Source of the DNA: a virus
Virus record (IMG/VR): IMGVR_UViG_3300027983_000019
Span: 1 to 58,109 of that record
Strand: one strand, 5' to 3'
DNA: 58,109 nt
Shown: one piece after another, positions 1 through 8,003 of the stretch
Layout of the letters: every line of letters starts with the position of its first letter
How positions within the stretch are numbered: the stretch's first letter is position 1
Made by a program: the position numbers and the translations under genes
Notes under the pieces: generated by a model
The model's input: only the letters and a program-made list of their open reading frames with translations
Told to the model about the DNA's origin: nothing
Databases searched by the model: none

Positions 1-294
1 TGGTTAATCGATAATTTTGGTGATTTGACACCGGTTGTTGATGGTGATAAAACATTTTATGTTGATGGTAATAAAAAAACAATTTTTTATTATTATCAGG
101 ATGAAGAAAATGGACTTTGTTACGTTAATAATGATGATATATGGTCAGTTTTGAAAACCCGTTTTGGGATTAACTATAATGAAATTCAGAAAGTTACAAC
201 CATGTGGTTGGATGAGGTATACGGATTAACAGGACTCACACCGCCAATGCGCGGCAACCAATATTCCAACCGTTGGATGAGGTATACGGAATAA
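1..294 (+). CDS. Gene-array family protein, copy A (5' end outside window)
   Basis: The frame is open from base 1, so the N-terminus lies upstream of the window. It is nearly identical to the copy at 452-799. The recognisable core runs through FGDLTPVV, a Tyr-rich FYYYQDEENGLCYV strand, IWSVLKTRFGIN and ends in TTMWLDEVYGLTGLTP. That last stretch is encoded by the first repeat of the array at 207-432. After the repeat the frame reads into spacer 1 and, because that spacer is 29 bases, enters repeat 2 out of phase and stops at 292-294. Function unknown; the family's other members carry an N-terminal peptide resembling a phage capsid-targeting sequence. Confidence 0.75.
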   Translation, partial: WLIDNFGDLTPVVDGDKTFYVDGNKKTIFYYYQDEENGLCYVNNDDIWSVLKTRFGINYNEIQKVTTMWLDEVYGLTGLTPPMRGNQYSNRWMRYTE

Positions 295-432
295 CGGGAC
301 ACACACCTGATTTGTCTTTTTTAACCTTTGGGTGACGTTGGATGAGGTATACGGATTAACAGGACTCAAACCATTAGGGAATTTATCTAAATCATAAATC
401 GTGTTGGATGAGGTATACGGATTAACGGGACT
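207..432 (+). repeat. CRISPR-like gene-terminal repeat-spacer array A
   Basis: 36-base repeats at 207-242, 272-307 and 337-372, plus a last copy whose first 30 bases (403-432) match before it diverges. Spacers at 243-271 (29), 308-336 (29) and 373-402 (30) are unrelated to each other. Repeats begin GTTGGATGAGGTATACGG and end in CACC or a one-base variant. Repeat 1 is also coding (WLDEVYGLTGLTP). The degenerate final repeat runs directly into the upstream region of the next gene copy at 452. Confidence 0.9.
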
Positions 433-451
433 AGATAAACTATTTATAATT

Positions 452-799
452 ATGAACATTAGAAAAATAATAAAAGAGGAAATTGATAACTTCGATTGGA
501 TTGACCAATCGGGTATTGAAACCCCACTATCATGGTTAATCGATAATTTTGGTGATTTGACACCGGTTGTTGATGGTGATAAAACATTTTATGTTGATGG
601 TAATAAAAAAACAATTTTTTATTATTATCAGGATGAAGAAAATGGACTTTGTTACGTTAGTAACGATGATATATGGTCAGTTTTGAAAACCCGTTTTGGG
701 ATTAACTATAATGAAATTCAGAAAGTTACAACCATGTGGTTGGATGAGGTATACGGAATAACGGGACTCACACCATTAAAAATTTATTCGTTGAAATGA
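452..799 (+). CDS. Gene-array family protein, copy B, with capsid-targeting-like N-terminus
   Basis: 115 residues. It starts at the ATG preceded by ACTATTTATAATT, the same upstream box seen before other family members; the frame is open further upstream only through the repeat. N-terminus MNIRKIIKEEIDNFDW contains I-K-E, which fits the (I/L)-x-E cleavage rule known for T4-type prohead proteases. The C-terminal WLDEVYGITGLTP is the coding copy of the array repeat, and the final residues (LKIYSLK) come from spacer 1. Function unknown; packaging into the capsid is inferred. Confidence 0.8.
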   Translation: MNIRKIIKEEIDNFDWIDQSGIETPLSWLIDNFGDLTPVVDGDKTFYVDGNKKTIFYYYQDEENGLCYVSNDDIWSVLKTRFGINYNEIQKVTTMWLDEVYGITGLTPLKIYSLK

Positions 800-840
800 T
801 TGCTGTTGGATGAGGTATACGGAATAACGGGACTAACACC
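739..840 (+). repeat. CRISPR-like gene-terminal repeat-spacer array B
   Basis: Repeats at 739-774 (coding, end of copy B) and 805-840, with a 30-base spacer at 775-804. The two repeats differ at one position near the 3' end (CTCACACC versus CTAACACC). The bases after 840 do not lead to another repeat. Confidence 0.85.
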
Positions 841-873
841 CTTTATTAGAACAATCTACTATTGAATTGTGGT

Positions 874-1011
874 ATGGAATTTGAATATGGTTGTGAAAAT
901 CGGGTATTAAACGATGAAGTTATTCAGATGATTAAATCTAATGGGTTTGAGGTCCCATTCACTGATGAAGAAGAAGAAATTCAAAACAGTTTCATTATTA
1001 ATAACTTTTAG
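874..1011 (+). CDS. Small acidic protein, unknown
   Basis: 45 residues, ATG to TAG, starting 33 bases after array B. It has a central acidic run (TDEEEEIQ) and no recognisable domain. It could be a cargo gene carried with the array or an independent small phage gene. Included because the frame is intact and fills the gap before the next gene. Confidence 0.45.
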   Translation: MEFEYGCENRVLNDEVIQMIKSNGFEVPFTDEEEEIQNSFIINNF

Positions 1012-1079
1012 TGTAAAATTTGTTGACCAATTTAAAAAATATCACTATGTTTGTGGTATAATCAATAAAAATACATAAA

Positions 1080-1358
1080 ATGAAGGTTGAAAAGAAAAAA
1101 GTAAAATTCTTAAATAGGTTAGAGAAAGCTCAACATGGTGATGTACTTGATGTTATCCACTTTAAAAGAAAACATTTTAAAAAAGAAGTTGCTAATCCTA
1201 ACATTGGTTTTGGATTTGATGATATGAGAGATGGGCCAAAATGTTTTTATAGATGGTTAATCTGTGAAAATTACGACATTAAAACAAAACCAACATTTGA
1301 ACCTAATGGTGATTTTGGTATTATCATTACGATGACCAAACCACATACAACACAATAA
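1080..1358 (+). CDS. Hypothetical basic protein
   Basis: 92 residues with a Lys-rich N-terminal half (MKVEKKKVKFLNRLEKAQHG) and no recognised domain. AT-rich upstream spacer contains TGTTTGTGGTATAAT-like bases. It ends before a strong intrinsic terminator at 1416-1440, so it is probably a short transcription unit. Confidence 0.6.
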   Translation: MKVEKKKVKFLNRLEKAQHGDVLDVIHFKRKHFKKEVANPNIGFGFDDMRDGPKCFYRWLICENYDIKTKPTFEPNGDFGIIITMTKPHTTQ

Positions 1359-1415
1359 TCATAGTTGTTTCTTTGTTTAGGAAAAACAAAGTGGTGGAGG
1401 CCATTATGGCCCCAA

Positions 1416-1440
1416 CCCCTCCCTAGTGAGGGGTTTTTTT
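1416..1440 (+). terminator. Intrinsic terminator after the 92-residue gene
   Basis: CCCCTCCCTAGTGAGGGG hairpin followed by eight T, 20 bases before the next start. Confidence 0.8.
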
Positions 1441-1459
1441 TCAAACATAATTTATTAAA

Positions 1460-3472
1460 ATGAAAGTAGAAGACTTTTTAACTGACCCAAAAACCGTTGA
1501 GTTGGTATTATCATCTATTAATAAAAAAGTAACACTCCCTAATAGTGGGTTTCTTGCTGGTGGTTCTGTCGCTAACATGTTGTTATCACTATATCATAGT
1601 GGGACACCTTCTATGTTTAAAATTAATGATGTTGATATATTCATACCACAAGACCAATTAACCACAGATGAGTTAGAAGGGGAAGATATGTTACGATGTG
1701 ATGTGACATTTAATCTTGAACTTCATCAGGATGGTGATGAAGATTATGGTCAGATTTATGTAGAGAATGACGGCACATACTATAGGGTTATATCAAGTAA
1801 GAGAGATGGTCTGATTAATAATGTAAAATGTGTTATTGAACATGGTCAAACAGGTGGGACACATAGATACACACCCAATGGTGATGAAGGACAATTAATG
1901 ATACCAGTAACAAAACGTGATGCGGTAATACCGAATAATGACCCCGATAATGAAATTATATTAAGGGGTTTTGATTTAAATTGTTGTCAAGTTGGTGTTG
2001 ACCTTAAAAATAACCAAATATATTACACAAAGGATTTTGTTAATTTTTTAAAATCTAAACAAGTTTTAGTTAACATACCACACACACCATTTCATACAGC
2101 ATTAAGATTAATTAAAAAAATGAAAATGTATGGTGACTTTTGTTATTGTGATGTTGATTATGAAATCAAATATTTATATCACGCTGAAGGTTTAGATGGT
2201 TCTTGTCAGTTTTTTGGTAAAGAAAATTATGATAAGTTTATTGAAAACAAAGATGCATTAAAAAAATATCTTGAAGTAAGTGAGGTTAAGATAGAAAACA
2301 TGCCACACGAATATAGAAAAAAATACTTTCCTAAGTCATATGTATCACCTACTATGTCCTTTTTACAACCACGGGATAACTATATAAAAACTGAGATGAT
2401 TGAAGGTAGGGAGTTATGGAGATACACTTTTATTAATAACGATGATTTTATTGATGATGTGTGTGATAACTTGTGGGAATTAAAAAGAATATGGGAACTT
2501 AAACATAGAAACCTTAAAAAGACACAAGTAAGAAAAATTAATACAATCATGAATTATGGGAATCATAACTTACTTAAAACCCAAAAATATATCAGTGGTG
2601 ATTCTGATATAACCTATTTAATAATGTGTCTAATGACCATTGATGATTATTATAATTGTGATTTTACCGTTGGTCATCTTAAAGAAATAGATAGATTTAT
2701 TAAAGAACACGGTGGATTAAAAGGGTTAATCTCTAAATGTAAAACTGTACAAGAACAATATAACAATGTTAAGATGATTAAGAGGTTATCTAAATTGGAA
2801 GGTGATTGGGTTATCGGTGTATTGGAGACCCTTGGTGTTAGTAAAATGACCAACAACACCATTATTAACAAAGAGTGGATTGATAGTCTCGTAAAGGAGG
2901 AAAAAAATAGAATGTTAACACCATTGGTTAAAGCACTTAATTTAGATAACTTTAAATATAAAAAAAATATTACAGAATTGGTCATACCATTAGAATTAAG
3001 GTTGGAAGGTGAAAAAATGGGACATTGTGTTGGTGGTTATTCACACAATATAATAGATGGTAATTCAAGAATATTTAATATTAATATTGGTGGTGTTCAG
3101 TCAACACTCGAAATTAGTTTAACTAAACAGAACAACGACCCATGGTCTATCTCAGATGGGAAACCAAATGGTGAAAAATACTTTAAAATTAAACAACATA
3201 GTGGTAGATATCCAGAGAAAAAAGGTAATCACACACCCACAAACAAATGTAGGGGTGTGGCCTTTAAATTAGTCTATTACTTATCTAAACAAGAAATGTC
3301 TTGTGATGAATATCGTGATATGTTCACAAATAAACCATATAAACAATATTATGAAACAAATAGTGTGTTAGTTAAAAATAGTTGGTGGGAGATTGTAAAT
3401 GACAACCACAAACGTAAAAACAACCCAAATAAGAAAAAAAAGAATAACTATGGTGGGTGGATGTTAGGTTAA
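1460..3472 (+). CDS. Nucleotidyltransferase-like / PcfJ-like two-domain protein
   Basis: 670 residues. Near residues 30-62, GFLAGGSVANMLL followed by INDVDIFI looks like the G-G/S…DxD active-site signature of polymerase-beta-type nucleotidyltransferases. In the C-terminal third, LRLEGEKMGHCVGGY matches the hallmark (M.HCVG.Y) of PcfJ-like proteins found on phages and conjugative elements. The join of these two modules is the unusual part. Substrate unknown; a tRNA or other RNA target would fit the RNA-rich genome but is inference. Confidence 0.6.
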   Translation: MKVEDFLTDPKTVELVLSSINKKVTLPNSGFLAGGSVANMLLSLYHSGTPSMFKINDVDIFIPQDQLTTDELEGEDMLRCDVTFNLELHQDGDEDYGQIYVENDGTYYRVISSKRDGLINNVKCVIEHGQTGGTHRYTPNGDEGQLMIPVTKRDAVIPNNDPDNEIILRGFDLNCCQVGVDLKNNQIYYTKDFVNFLKSKQVLVNIPHTPFHTALRLIKKMKMYGDFCYCDVDYEIKYLYHAEGLDGSCQFFGKENYDKFIENKDALKKYLEVSEVKIENMPHEYRKKYFPKSYVSPTMSFLQPRDNYIKTEMIEGRELWRYTFINNDDFIDDVCDNLWELKRIWELKHRNLKKTQVRKINTIMNYGNHNLLKTQKYISGDSDITYLIMCLMTIDDYYNCDFTVGHLKEIDRFIKEHGGLKGLISKCKTVQEQYNNVKMIKRLSKLEGDWVIGVLETLGVSKMTNNTIINKEWIDSLVKEEKNRMLTPLVKALNLDNFKYKKNITELVIPLELRLEGEKMGHCVGGYSHNIIDGNSRIFNINIGGVQSTLEISLTKQNNDPWSISDGKPNGEKYFKIKQHSGRYPEKKGNHTPTNKCRGVAFKLVYYLSKQEMSCDEYRDMFTNKPYKQYYETNSVLVKNSWWEIVNDNHKRKNNPNKKKKNNYGGWMLG

Positions 3473-3672
3473 ATAACCTCCACCCCATCCTCAACACAAA
3501 CTTGTAGTTTTCCATTTTCTAAAATGACTTCAACAATGGGAACACCATCGGGGTATTGTTTAATTAACCTAGGGTCTTGTATGTGTTTAGTTGGTATTTT
3601 ATATGTGTCACTAACCCTACCCTTTAACGGTGGGTTATAACCTTTAATTAATACATTATCGTTTCTTTTCAT
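3469..3672 (-). CDS. Hypothetical small protein
   Basis: 67 residues from ATG (MKRNDNVLIKG); a longer reading would need an ATA start. Overlaps the end of the upstream minus-strand gene by 17 bases, suggesting translational coupling, and overlaps the plus-strand gene end at 3469-3472. KGRVSDTYKIPTKH and VEVILENGKLQVCVEDG look like a small beta-rich domain. No function assigned. Confidence 0.6.
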   Translation of the reverse strand: MKRNDNVLIKGYNPPLKGRVSDTYKIPTKHIQDPRLIKQYPDGVPIVEVILENGKLQVCVEDGVEVI

Positions 3673-4234
3673 TTTTTTTAATATCAAAATATATGTTAGA
3701 CATCCTTAGGTCAGTATTTGAACCACCAAATGGTATTGGTTCGTTATCATAGTAAACTTCGGATATTAATGAATTTATAATAACTTCATTATTTTCATTG
3801 TGAACCTCTTTACGGATAAACTTTAATTTACGAATATTGAAATAACCATCAATCATAAATAAGATGTCAGATATTAAACCTGAATGTTCTTGTATTGTTG
3901 TCATAACGATATCAGTGGTGTCTGGGTAAACATAACCGGTATCTTCTAATACACAAGCACCCCCATCATCAAAACACATGGATTCTAAAACAGTTATAGG
4001 TAAATCCATGACCACTTCATCGTTAACCGTTATTAATATATCACCACTTGTAATCCCATAATCCTGTTGTAAATCTATTCTTTTCCATTTCTTCCCTAAG
4101 TATTTATATAGTCCTTTAACCCATATATCATCTAATGTGTTTGACTGTTCTATTTTCTCATATTCTTCATTTGTTATTAGGCCTCTCGATACTTCGCACC
4201 CGTAACCCGATAAGATTATTCTTACAATGTCCAT
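3656..4234 (-). CDS. Hypothetical protein
   Basis: 192 residues, ATG start, strongly acidic centre (CFDDGGACVLEDTGYVYPDTTD). No domain recognised. First gene of a two-gene minus-strand unit convergent with the 670-residue gene. Confidence 0.65.
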   Translation of the reverse strand: MDIVRIILSGYGCEVSRGLITNEEYEKIEQSNTLDDIWVKGLYKYLGKKWKRIDLQQDYGITSGDILITVNDEVVMDLPITVLESMCFDDGGACVLEDTGYVYPDTTDIVMTTIQEHSGLISDILFMIDGYFNIRKLKFIRKEVHNENNEVIINSLISEVYYDNEPIPFGGSNTDLRMSNIYFDIKKNEKKR

Positions 4235-4407
4235 TACTAAAATTGTTTAGATTGTTTTTATTCCCCCAATTTTGGAGGTTAATAAACGATGATATTTTTA
4301 CATTAAGTGTTTTCATAATAATATGTGTCACTTTTTATTATAAATATTTGGCCACTTCCAATTCTTTTGTTATATTTAAAAAAATATTCACACTAAAAAG
4401 ACACATT

Positions 4408-5358
4408 ATGTTCAGAAACATTAAATTTACACACTTATTCCTAGCTTTAATGGTTATTTTTACTTCATGTAAAAAAGAAGAATTAGAGAAACCAAATAAC
4501 ACAAATATCAATACGAGTGGTAACTACACACCCGAAGGTGTAACGTGGGTGGTTTCACAAGCTATTGTTTATGTTGAAAATTTAGACAATGGAGCTAAAT
4601 CTGTTTATGACCATTTCGGACCAAATAAATTTAAATCATGTTTGGCAATATATGGGGAATCTAATGTTAAAATGGATTCAATAAAACAAAACCTTACCAC
4701 ATGGTTCTTTAGTAACAATAAGTTTACATTAAATGGTACTGAACAATTTAATTATACAAACTACGATGATAGAGTACTATCACCTATTGGTCTACATGGT
4801 GGGACAGCTAGACCAATCGAAATGATTAATGTTAATAGTGTTTCAATGACTGTTAAGGTACATGAAGCATATGGTAATGATGGTGTGAATAATTTTAAAT
4901 TTTGGACAATATTAACATTTATTAAATCAGGTGAAACGTGTAGTGACTGTGGACCTAACCATCAATATGGGTACACATATAGTGGAACATGGAATACACC
5001 ATTACAACCAACAACAGAGACAATGGCAGGAACAAGATGGGTTGTTACTAAGTTTAGAATTGGGTTCAGTATTGTTGAACCGAATGATACCTTAGACTTC
5101 ATCAGTAATACAAAATACACAATATCATTTGGTAATGGATTCAGTTCACCAACCGAAAGAAATTATAATCTAGCTGGTGTGATAGGTAATCCGAACAAAT
5201 CATTAACCCTATACCAATTCGCAACGGTTGGTACTGGTAATTATAGTGGACAAATAGGGTCAACATCTATAACTGATGGTATGATAAATGAAGCACTATT
5301 TAACGAAACATTTAATACAGGTGGTGATGTCTACATTACAATGGTAAAATTACCATAA
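4408..5358 (+). CDS. Secreted lipoprotein
   Basis: 316 residues from ATG at 4408. The N-terminus has a charged start, a hydrophobic core and lipobox VIFTSCKKEE, typical of Bacteroidota lipoproteins. The body contains two related halves, each with a W-V motif (GVTWVVSQAIVYVE and GTRWVVTKFRIGFS) followed by beta-rich sequence and FSNNKFTLNG / ISNTKYTISFG, so it is probably an internal duplication of a lipocalin-like domain. Expected to be anchored in the host envelope; a role in superinfection exclusion is possible but not shown. Confidence 0.75.
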   Translation: MFRNIKFTHLFLALMVIFTSCKKEELEKPNNTNINTSGNYTPEGVTWVVSQAIVYVENLDNGAKSVYDHFGPNKFKSCLAIYGESNVKMDSIKQNLTTWFFSNNKFTLNGTEQFNYTNYDDRVLSPIGLHGGTARPIEMINVNSVSMTVKVHEAYGNDGVNNFKFWTILTFIKSGETCSDCGPNHQYGYTYSGTWNTPLQPTTETMAGTRWVVTKFRIGFSIVEPNDTLDFISNTKYTISFGNGFSSPTERNYNLAGVIGNPNKSLTLYQFATVGTGNYSGQIGSTSITDGMINEALFNETFNTGGDVYITMVKLP

Positions 5359-5360
5359 TA

Positions 5361-5393
5361 AAAAAGGGGGGTCTTTATTGACCCCTTTTTTTA
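5361..5393. terminator. Bidirectional terminator between convergent genes
   Basis: GGGGTCTTTATTGACCCC hairpin flanked by A-run on the left and T-run on the right; serves the lipoprotein gene and the convergent membrane-protein gene. Confidence 0.85.
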
Positions 5394-6020
5394 CTTAGTT
5401 TTAATACCTTTTTTATTTAAGATACTATCAACAACTGATTTAAGTGTGTATGAACCAGCCGACATTGTTACACCAACAACTAATTTAGTGATACTTTCAA
5501 AGGTGGTACCATATGTGTTAATCAATTCTTTTATCACATCCATTGCTGGAACCAACATAAAAGTAAAACCTAAAACATCAGAAAGTGTGTAGATAGTCCT
5601 ACCCAATTTTTCACCAATGATAGACATTAGTTTTTTAATATTTAAAATGAATTTAGTTACGTTACTTAGTTCAAGGTCAAGATTTCCATCATTAACAGCC
5701 TTAGTTAATTTATCAACTTCCACACTTGAGTTGGTCATCATAATAGCTAATGACGTTATGATTAATAAAGCAACCTGTTCGTTTGTCATATTTAATCCAT
5801 CACCATTCAATAAATCAGTAACTGGTCCCATGAAGGCACCGATACCAGTACCAAATTGGAATATGAAGCCCGAACTAATACCCAAGTCCTTTAACACCTT
5901 CTTAAAAACACTATCATCCTTGGGTGTGCTTTCCTCTTTCAATATATTTTCGTATATTTTATTAACTTGACTGGTTATATAAACTTGTTCAGTTATAAGA
6001 TTTAATTTTAATTTATCCAT
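5391..6020 (-). CDS. Membrane protein, unknown
   Basis: 209 residues. Hydrophobic stretches around LGISSGFIFQFGTGIGAFMGP, VALLIITSLAIMM and VLGFTFMLVPAMDVI suggest three or more membrane helices, with a hydrophilic N-terminal region. The upstream sequence on its strand carries AATATTTATAATT directly before the ATG, the recurrent phage promoter-like box. Confidence 0.6.
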   Translation of the reverse strand: MDKLKLNLITEQVYITSQVNKIYENILKEESTPKDDSVFKKVLKDLGISSGFIFQFGTGIGAFMGPVTDLLNGDGLNMTNEQVALLIITSLAIMMTNSSVEVDKLTKAVNDGNLDLELSNVTKFILNIKKLMSIIGEKLGRTIYTLSDVLGFTFMLVPAMDVIKELINTYGTTFESITKLVVGVTMSAGSYTLKSVVDSILNKKGIKTK

Positions 6021-6044
6021 AATTATAAATATTAAGTAAACAAC

Positions 6045-6254
6045 ATGAATTGTATATTATTAATTATTGTATTAATATTAACATACCCCATAAGTCACTA
6101 TTTTATGAAAAAAGGTATGTATTTGGATTTAACTATGCCAACAAATAAAAAAAGATATAAAATATTGGGTAAATTATTCATAATCCCAATCATTAATTTG
6201 ATTGTTATGTTTATTTACATATGTTACACAATACACAAATTTAAAAGGATATGA
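6045..6254 (+). CDS. Small membrane protein
   Basis: 69 residues with two predicted membrane helices (CILLIIVLILTYPISHYF and LFIIPIINLIVMFIYIC). The stop overlaps the next start (ATGA), indicating an operon with the following gene. Function unknown. Confidence 0.65.
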   Translation: MNCILLIIVLILTYPISHYFMKKGMYLDLTMPTNKKRYKILGKLFIIPIINLIVMFIYICYTIHKFKRI

Positions 6255-6487
6255 GGGAGAAACAATCAAAAAAACAAAGTATCATTGAATCCGTCACTAA
6301 TACCCTATTTGGGACAATTTTTAATTTTTTGGTGTCATTGGTTGTCTACCCATTAGTTGGTATTGATGTGACTATGAAAGACATTGGTGTGTTAACAGTT
6401 ATTTTCACATTTATAAGTGTTATAAAGAATTTTTTAGTTAGAAGGTTTTTTGAAACTGAAACGTGGAATAATTTTAGGAAAAAATGA
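6251..6487 (+). CDS. DUF7220-like small phage membrane protein
   Basis: 78 residues. KQSIIESVTNTLFGTIFNF…VVYPLVGIDVTMKDIG…RRFFE follows the pattern of a small two-helix protein common in tailed phages (DUF7220 as I recall it): polar KQS.IES start, first helix, P-L-x-G turn, second helix, terminal RRxF. Role unknown. Overlaps both neighbours by four bases. Confidence 0.6.
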   Translation: MREKQSKKQSIIESVTNTLFGTIFNFLVSLVVYPLVGIDVTMKDIGVLTVIFTFISVIKNFLVRRFFETETWNNFRKK

Positions 6488-6510
6488 AAAAGTTAAGCAT
6501 ATTTATAAGC

Positions 6511-7062
6511 ATGAAGGGTATGATTAGAAAAATGTTAAGGGAAGATTTTGATTGGGTTACTAACGACACAGTTTCGTTTTTAGAAATAGGTGAACCATTA
6601 TCAACACAATCACCAAAAAACGCTTACCGATTACACATGACACATGGTGTTGGTGAGGAATATGGAACACATATCCCAAATTGGATTGATTTTAACACAG
6701 ATGATTTGGATAGGTTGACTAGATTTATCAAAATATTAAACTACTTAAACCTAAATCATGCTGATGGTTTAGATGGTTTAGTTGATTTATGGGTTAAGGG
6801 AGGCCAAACATGGGTTTTAAGTGATGATACAAATAAAGAAATTACATATGATAAAGAACTTGGTATGTGGTTTATTGACAACACTGAGTTTGATAAAGAT
6901 GAAATAACATACCAAATAGAAGAATGGTTACGTGAAGAGTTATTGGATTATGGTATAATAGATATCGATACATACCACCAAGAAGACGCAAGTGTTGAAG
7001 ATTGGAAAGTAACCTATTTTGATGAATTTGGTGTTGAACATGTGGTTAAAGTTAATTTATAA
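6511..7062 (+). CDS. Protein with capsid-targeting-like N-terminus
   Basis: 183 residues from the ATG at 6511; an in-frame ATG at 6484 exists but 6511 sits just after ATATTTATAAGC and gives the family N-terminus MKGMIRKMLREDFDWV. L-R-E fits the T4 prohead-protease cleavage rule (I/L)-x-E. The body (SLHMTHG-like, LVDLWVKGGQTWVLSDD) is not recognised. Inferred cargo of the phage head. Confidence 0.65.
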   Translation: MKGMIRKMLREDFDWVTNDTVSFLEIGEPLSTQSPKNAYRLHMTHGVGEEYGTHIPNWIDFNTDDLDRLTRFIKILNYLNLNHADGLDGLVDLWVKGGQTWVLSDDTNKEITYDKELGMWFIDNTEFDKDEITYQIEEWLREELLDYGIIDIDTYHQEDASVEDWKVTYFDEFGVEHVVKVNL

Positions 7063-7066
7063 AACA

Positions 7067-7717
7067 ATGGGTAAGACAATTATAATGGAAGGTCGATATG
7101 ATTCAGCAACTAATAAAGTTGTTAAAGATATCATGAAAGTGATTAAAAAATCGAAGAACTACCCAACAGATGGGATGGTTCACATATCACTACCTCACGA
7201 TTTGGAGAATACTGAAGAGTATGTGATGGAAAAGGCTAACATCGTATTCAGTGTTGAAGTTAATATCACTAGAGAGGAAAAAACACCCACATATGTGATT
7301 GAATCGTTTAGTATTCCTGACGAGGATATACTTGAATTTAATATATCAATCAACCCAAATAGTGAACCACAGATATACCCTGAATTAATGATAAAATTAC
7401 AGGAAGATGTGAGACATGAAATGGAACACCTATTACAGGGATTGGGTAGAGGTGACAGACCAGCACCAGAAAATAGACCTAAAGATGAATCAACATACAA
7501 CCACCACTCAAGTTTAGAAGAAGTACCAGCCATGGTACAAGGTTTTTATCGAAAAGCTAAAAAATTAAAAATACCATTAGATGATGTTATGAACCAAGAT
7601 TTGGAACATGAGGTTAAGAAAAACAACATATCTCAGATGGAAGCTGATAAATTACTTAACCTTTGGACACTATACGCTAAAAGAAGGTTACCAGCAGCTG
7701 TTTACAGAAACAAATAA
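7067..7717 (+). CDS. Zincin-like metallopeptidase
   Basis: 216 residues from ATG at 7067. DVRHEMEHLLQGLGRG contains HExxH, and about 30 residues later LEEVPAMVQGFYRKAKK supplies a downstream Glu pattern. The same layout recurs in the 372-residue protein at 49389-50507 (GHELTHIYQ … FEVNARVPQLYYS), so they are probably one family. Short N-terminal segment before the catalytic domain. Substrate unknown. It follows a putative head-cargo gene by four bases. Confidence 0.65.
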   Translation: MGKTIIMEGRYDSATNKVVKDIMKVIKKSKNYPTDGMVHISLPHDLENTEEYVMEKANIVFSVEVNITREEKTPTYVIESFSIPDEDILEFNISINPNSEPQIYPELMIKLQEDVRHEMEHLLQGLGRGDRPAPENRPKDESTYNHHSSLEEVPAMVQGFYRKAKKLKIPLDDVMNQDLEHEVKKNNISQMEADKLLNLWTLYAKRRLPAAVYRNK

Positions 7718-7735
7718 AAAGCCTATATTTAACTC

Positions 7736-8002
7736 ATGGGATATTGGGTTAGGGTAAAGTATGATTATTGTAGTGACCCATCAGTGGAATACACACAATT
7801 AATTAACACAAACCATTACTATCGTGAAAACGTAGATGGAACAACTTTACACATCGATTCACTAAAATTAATTAACATATTACCGAATGGTCTTGAACAC
7901 GATTCAGTCTATAACCAAATTACTGAAGTTGAGTTCAATGAAATCTTACATAATACCATAGATAAACTAGGTATTAATATAATAAATCATAAATTTATAT
8001 AA
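7736..8002 (+). CDS. Hypothetical protein
   Basis: 88 residues, ATG start, no recognised domain; Tyr-rich N-terminus (YWVRVKYDYCSDPSVEY). One base separates it from the next gene. Confidence 0.55.
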   Translation: MGYWVRVKYDYCSDPSVEYTQLINTNHYYRENVDGTTLHIDSLKLINILPNGLEHDSVYNQITEVEFNEILHNTIDKLGINIINHKFI

Positions 8003-8003
8003 A

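Noticed and set aside
207-432. Classical CRISPR-Cas locus
   Set aside because: No Cas1, Cas2 or effector gene in the window, first repeat is coding, and repeats lack a typical GAAAC/CAAC 3' end; kept as CRISPR-like only.
226-459. 77-residue minus-strand frame across array A
   Set aside because: It simply translates the antisense of repeats and spacers (repeated SPVNPYTSSN); periodic peptide is a by-product of the array.
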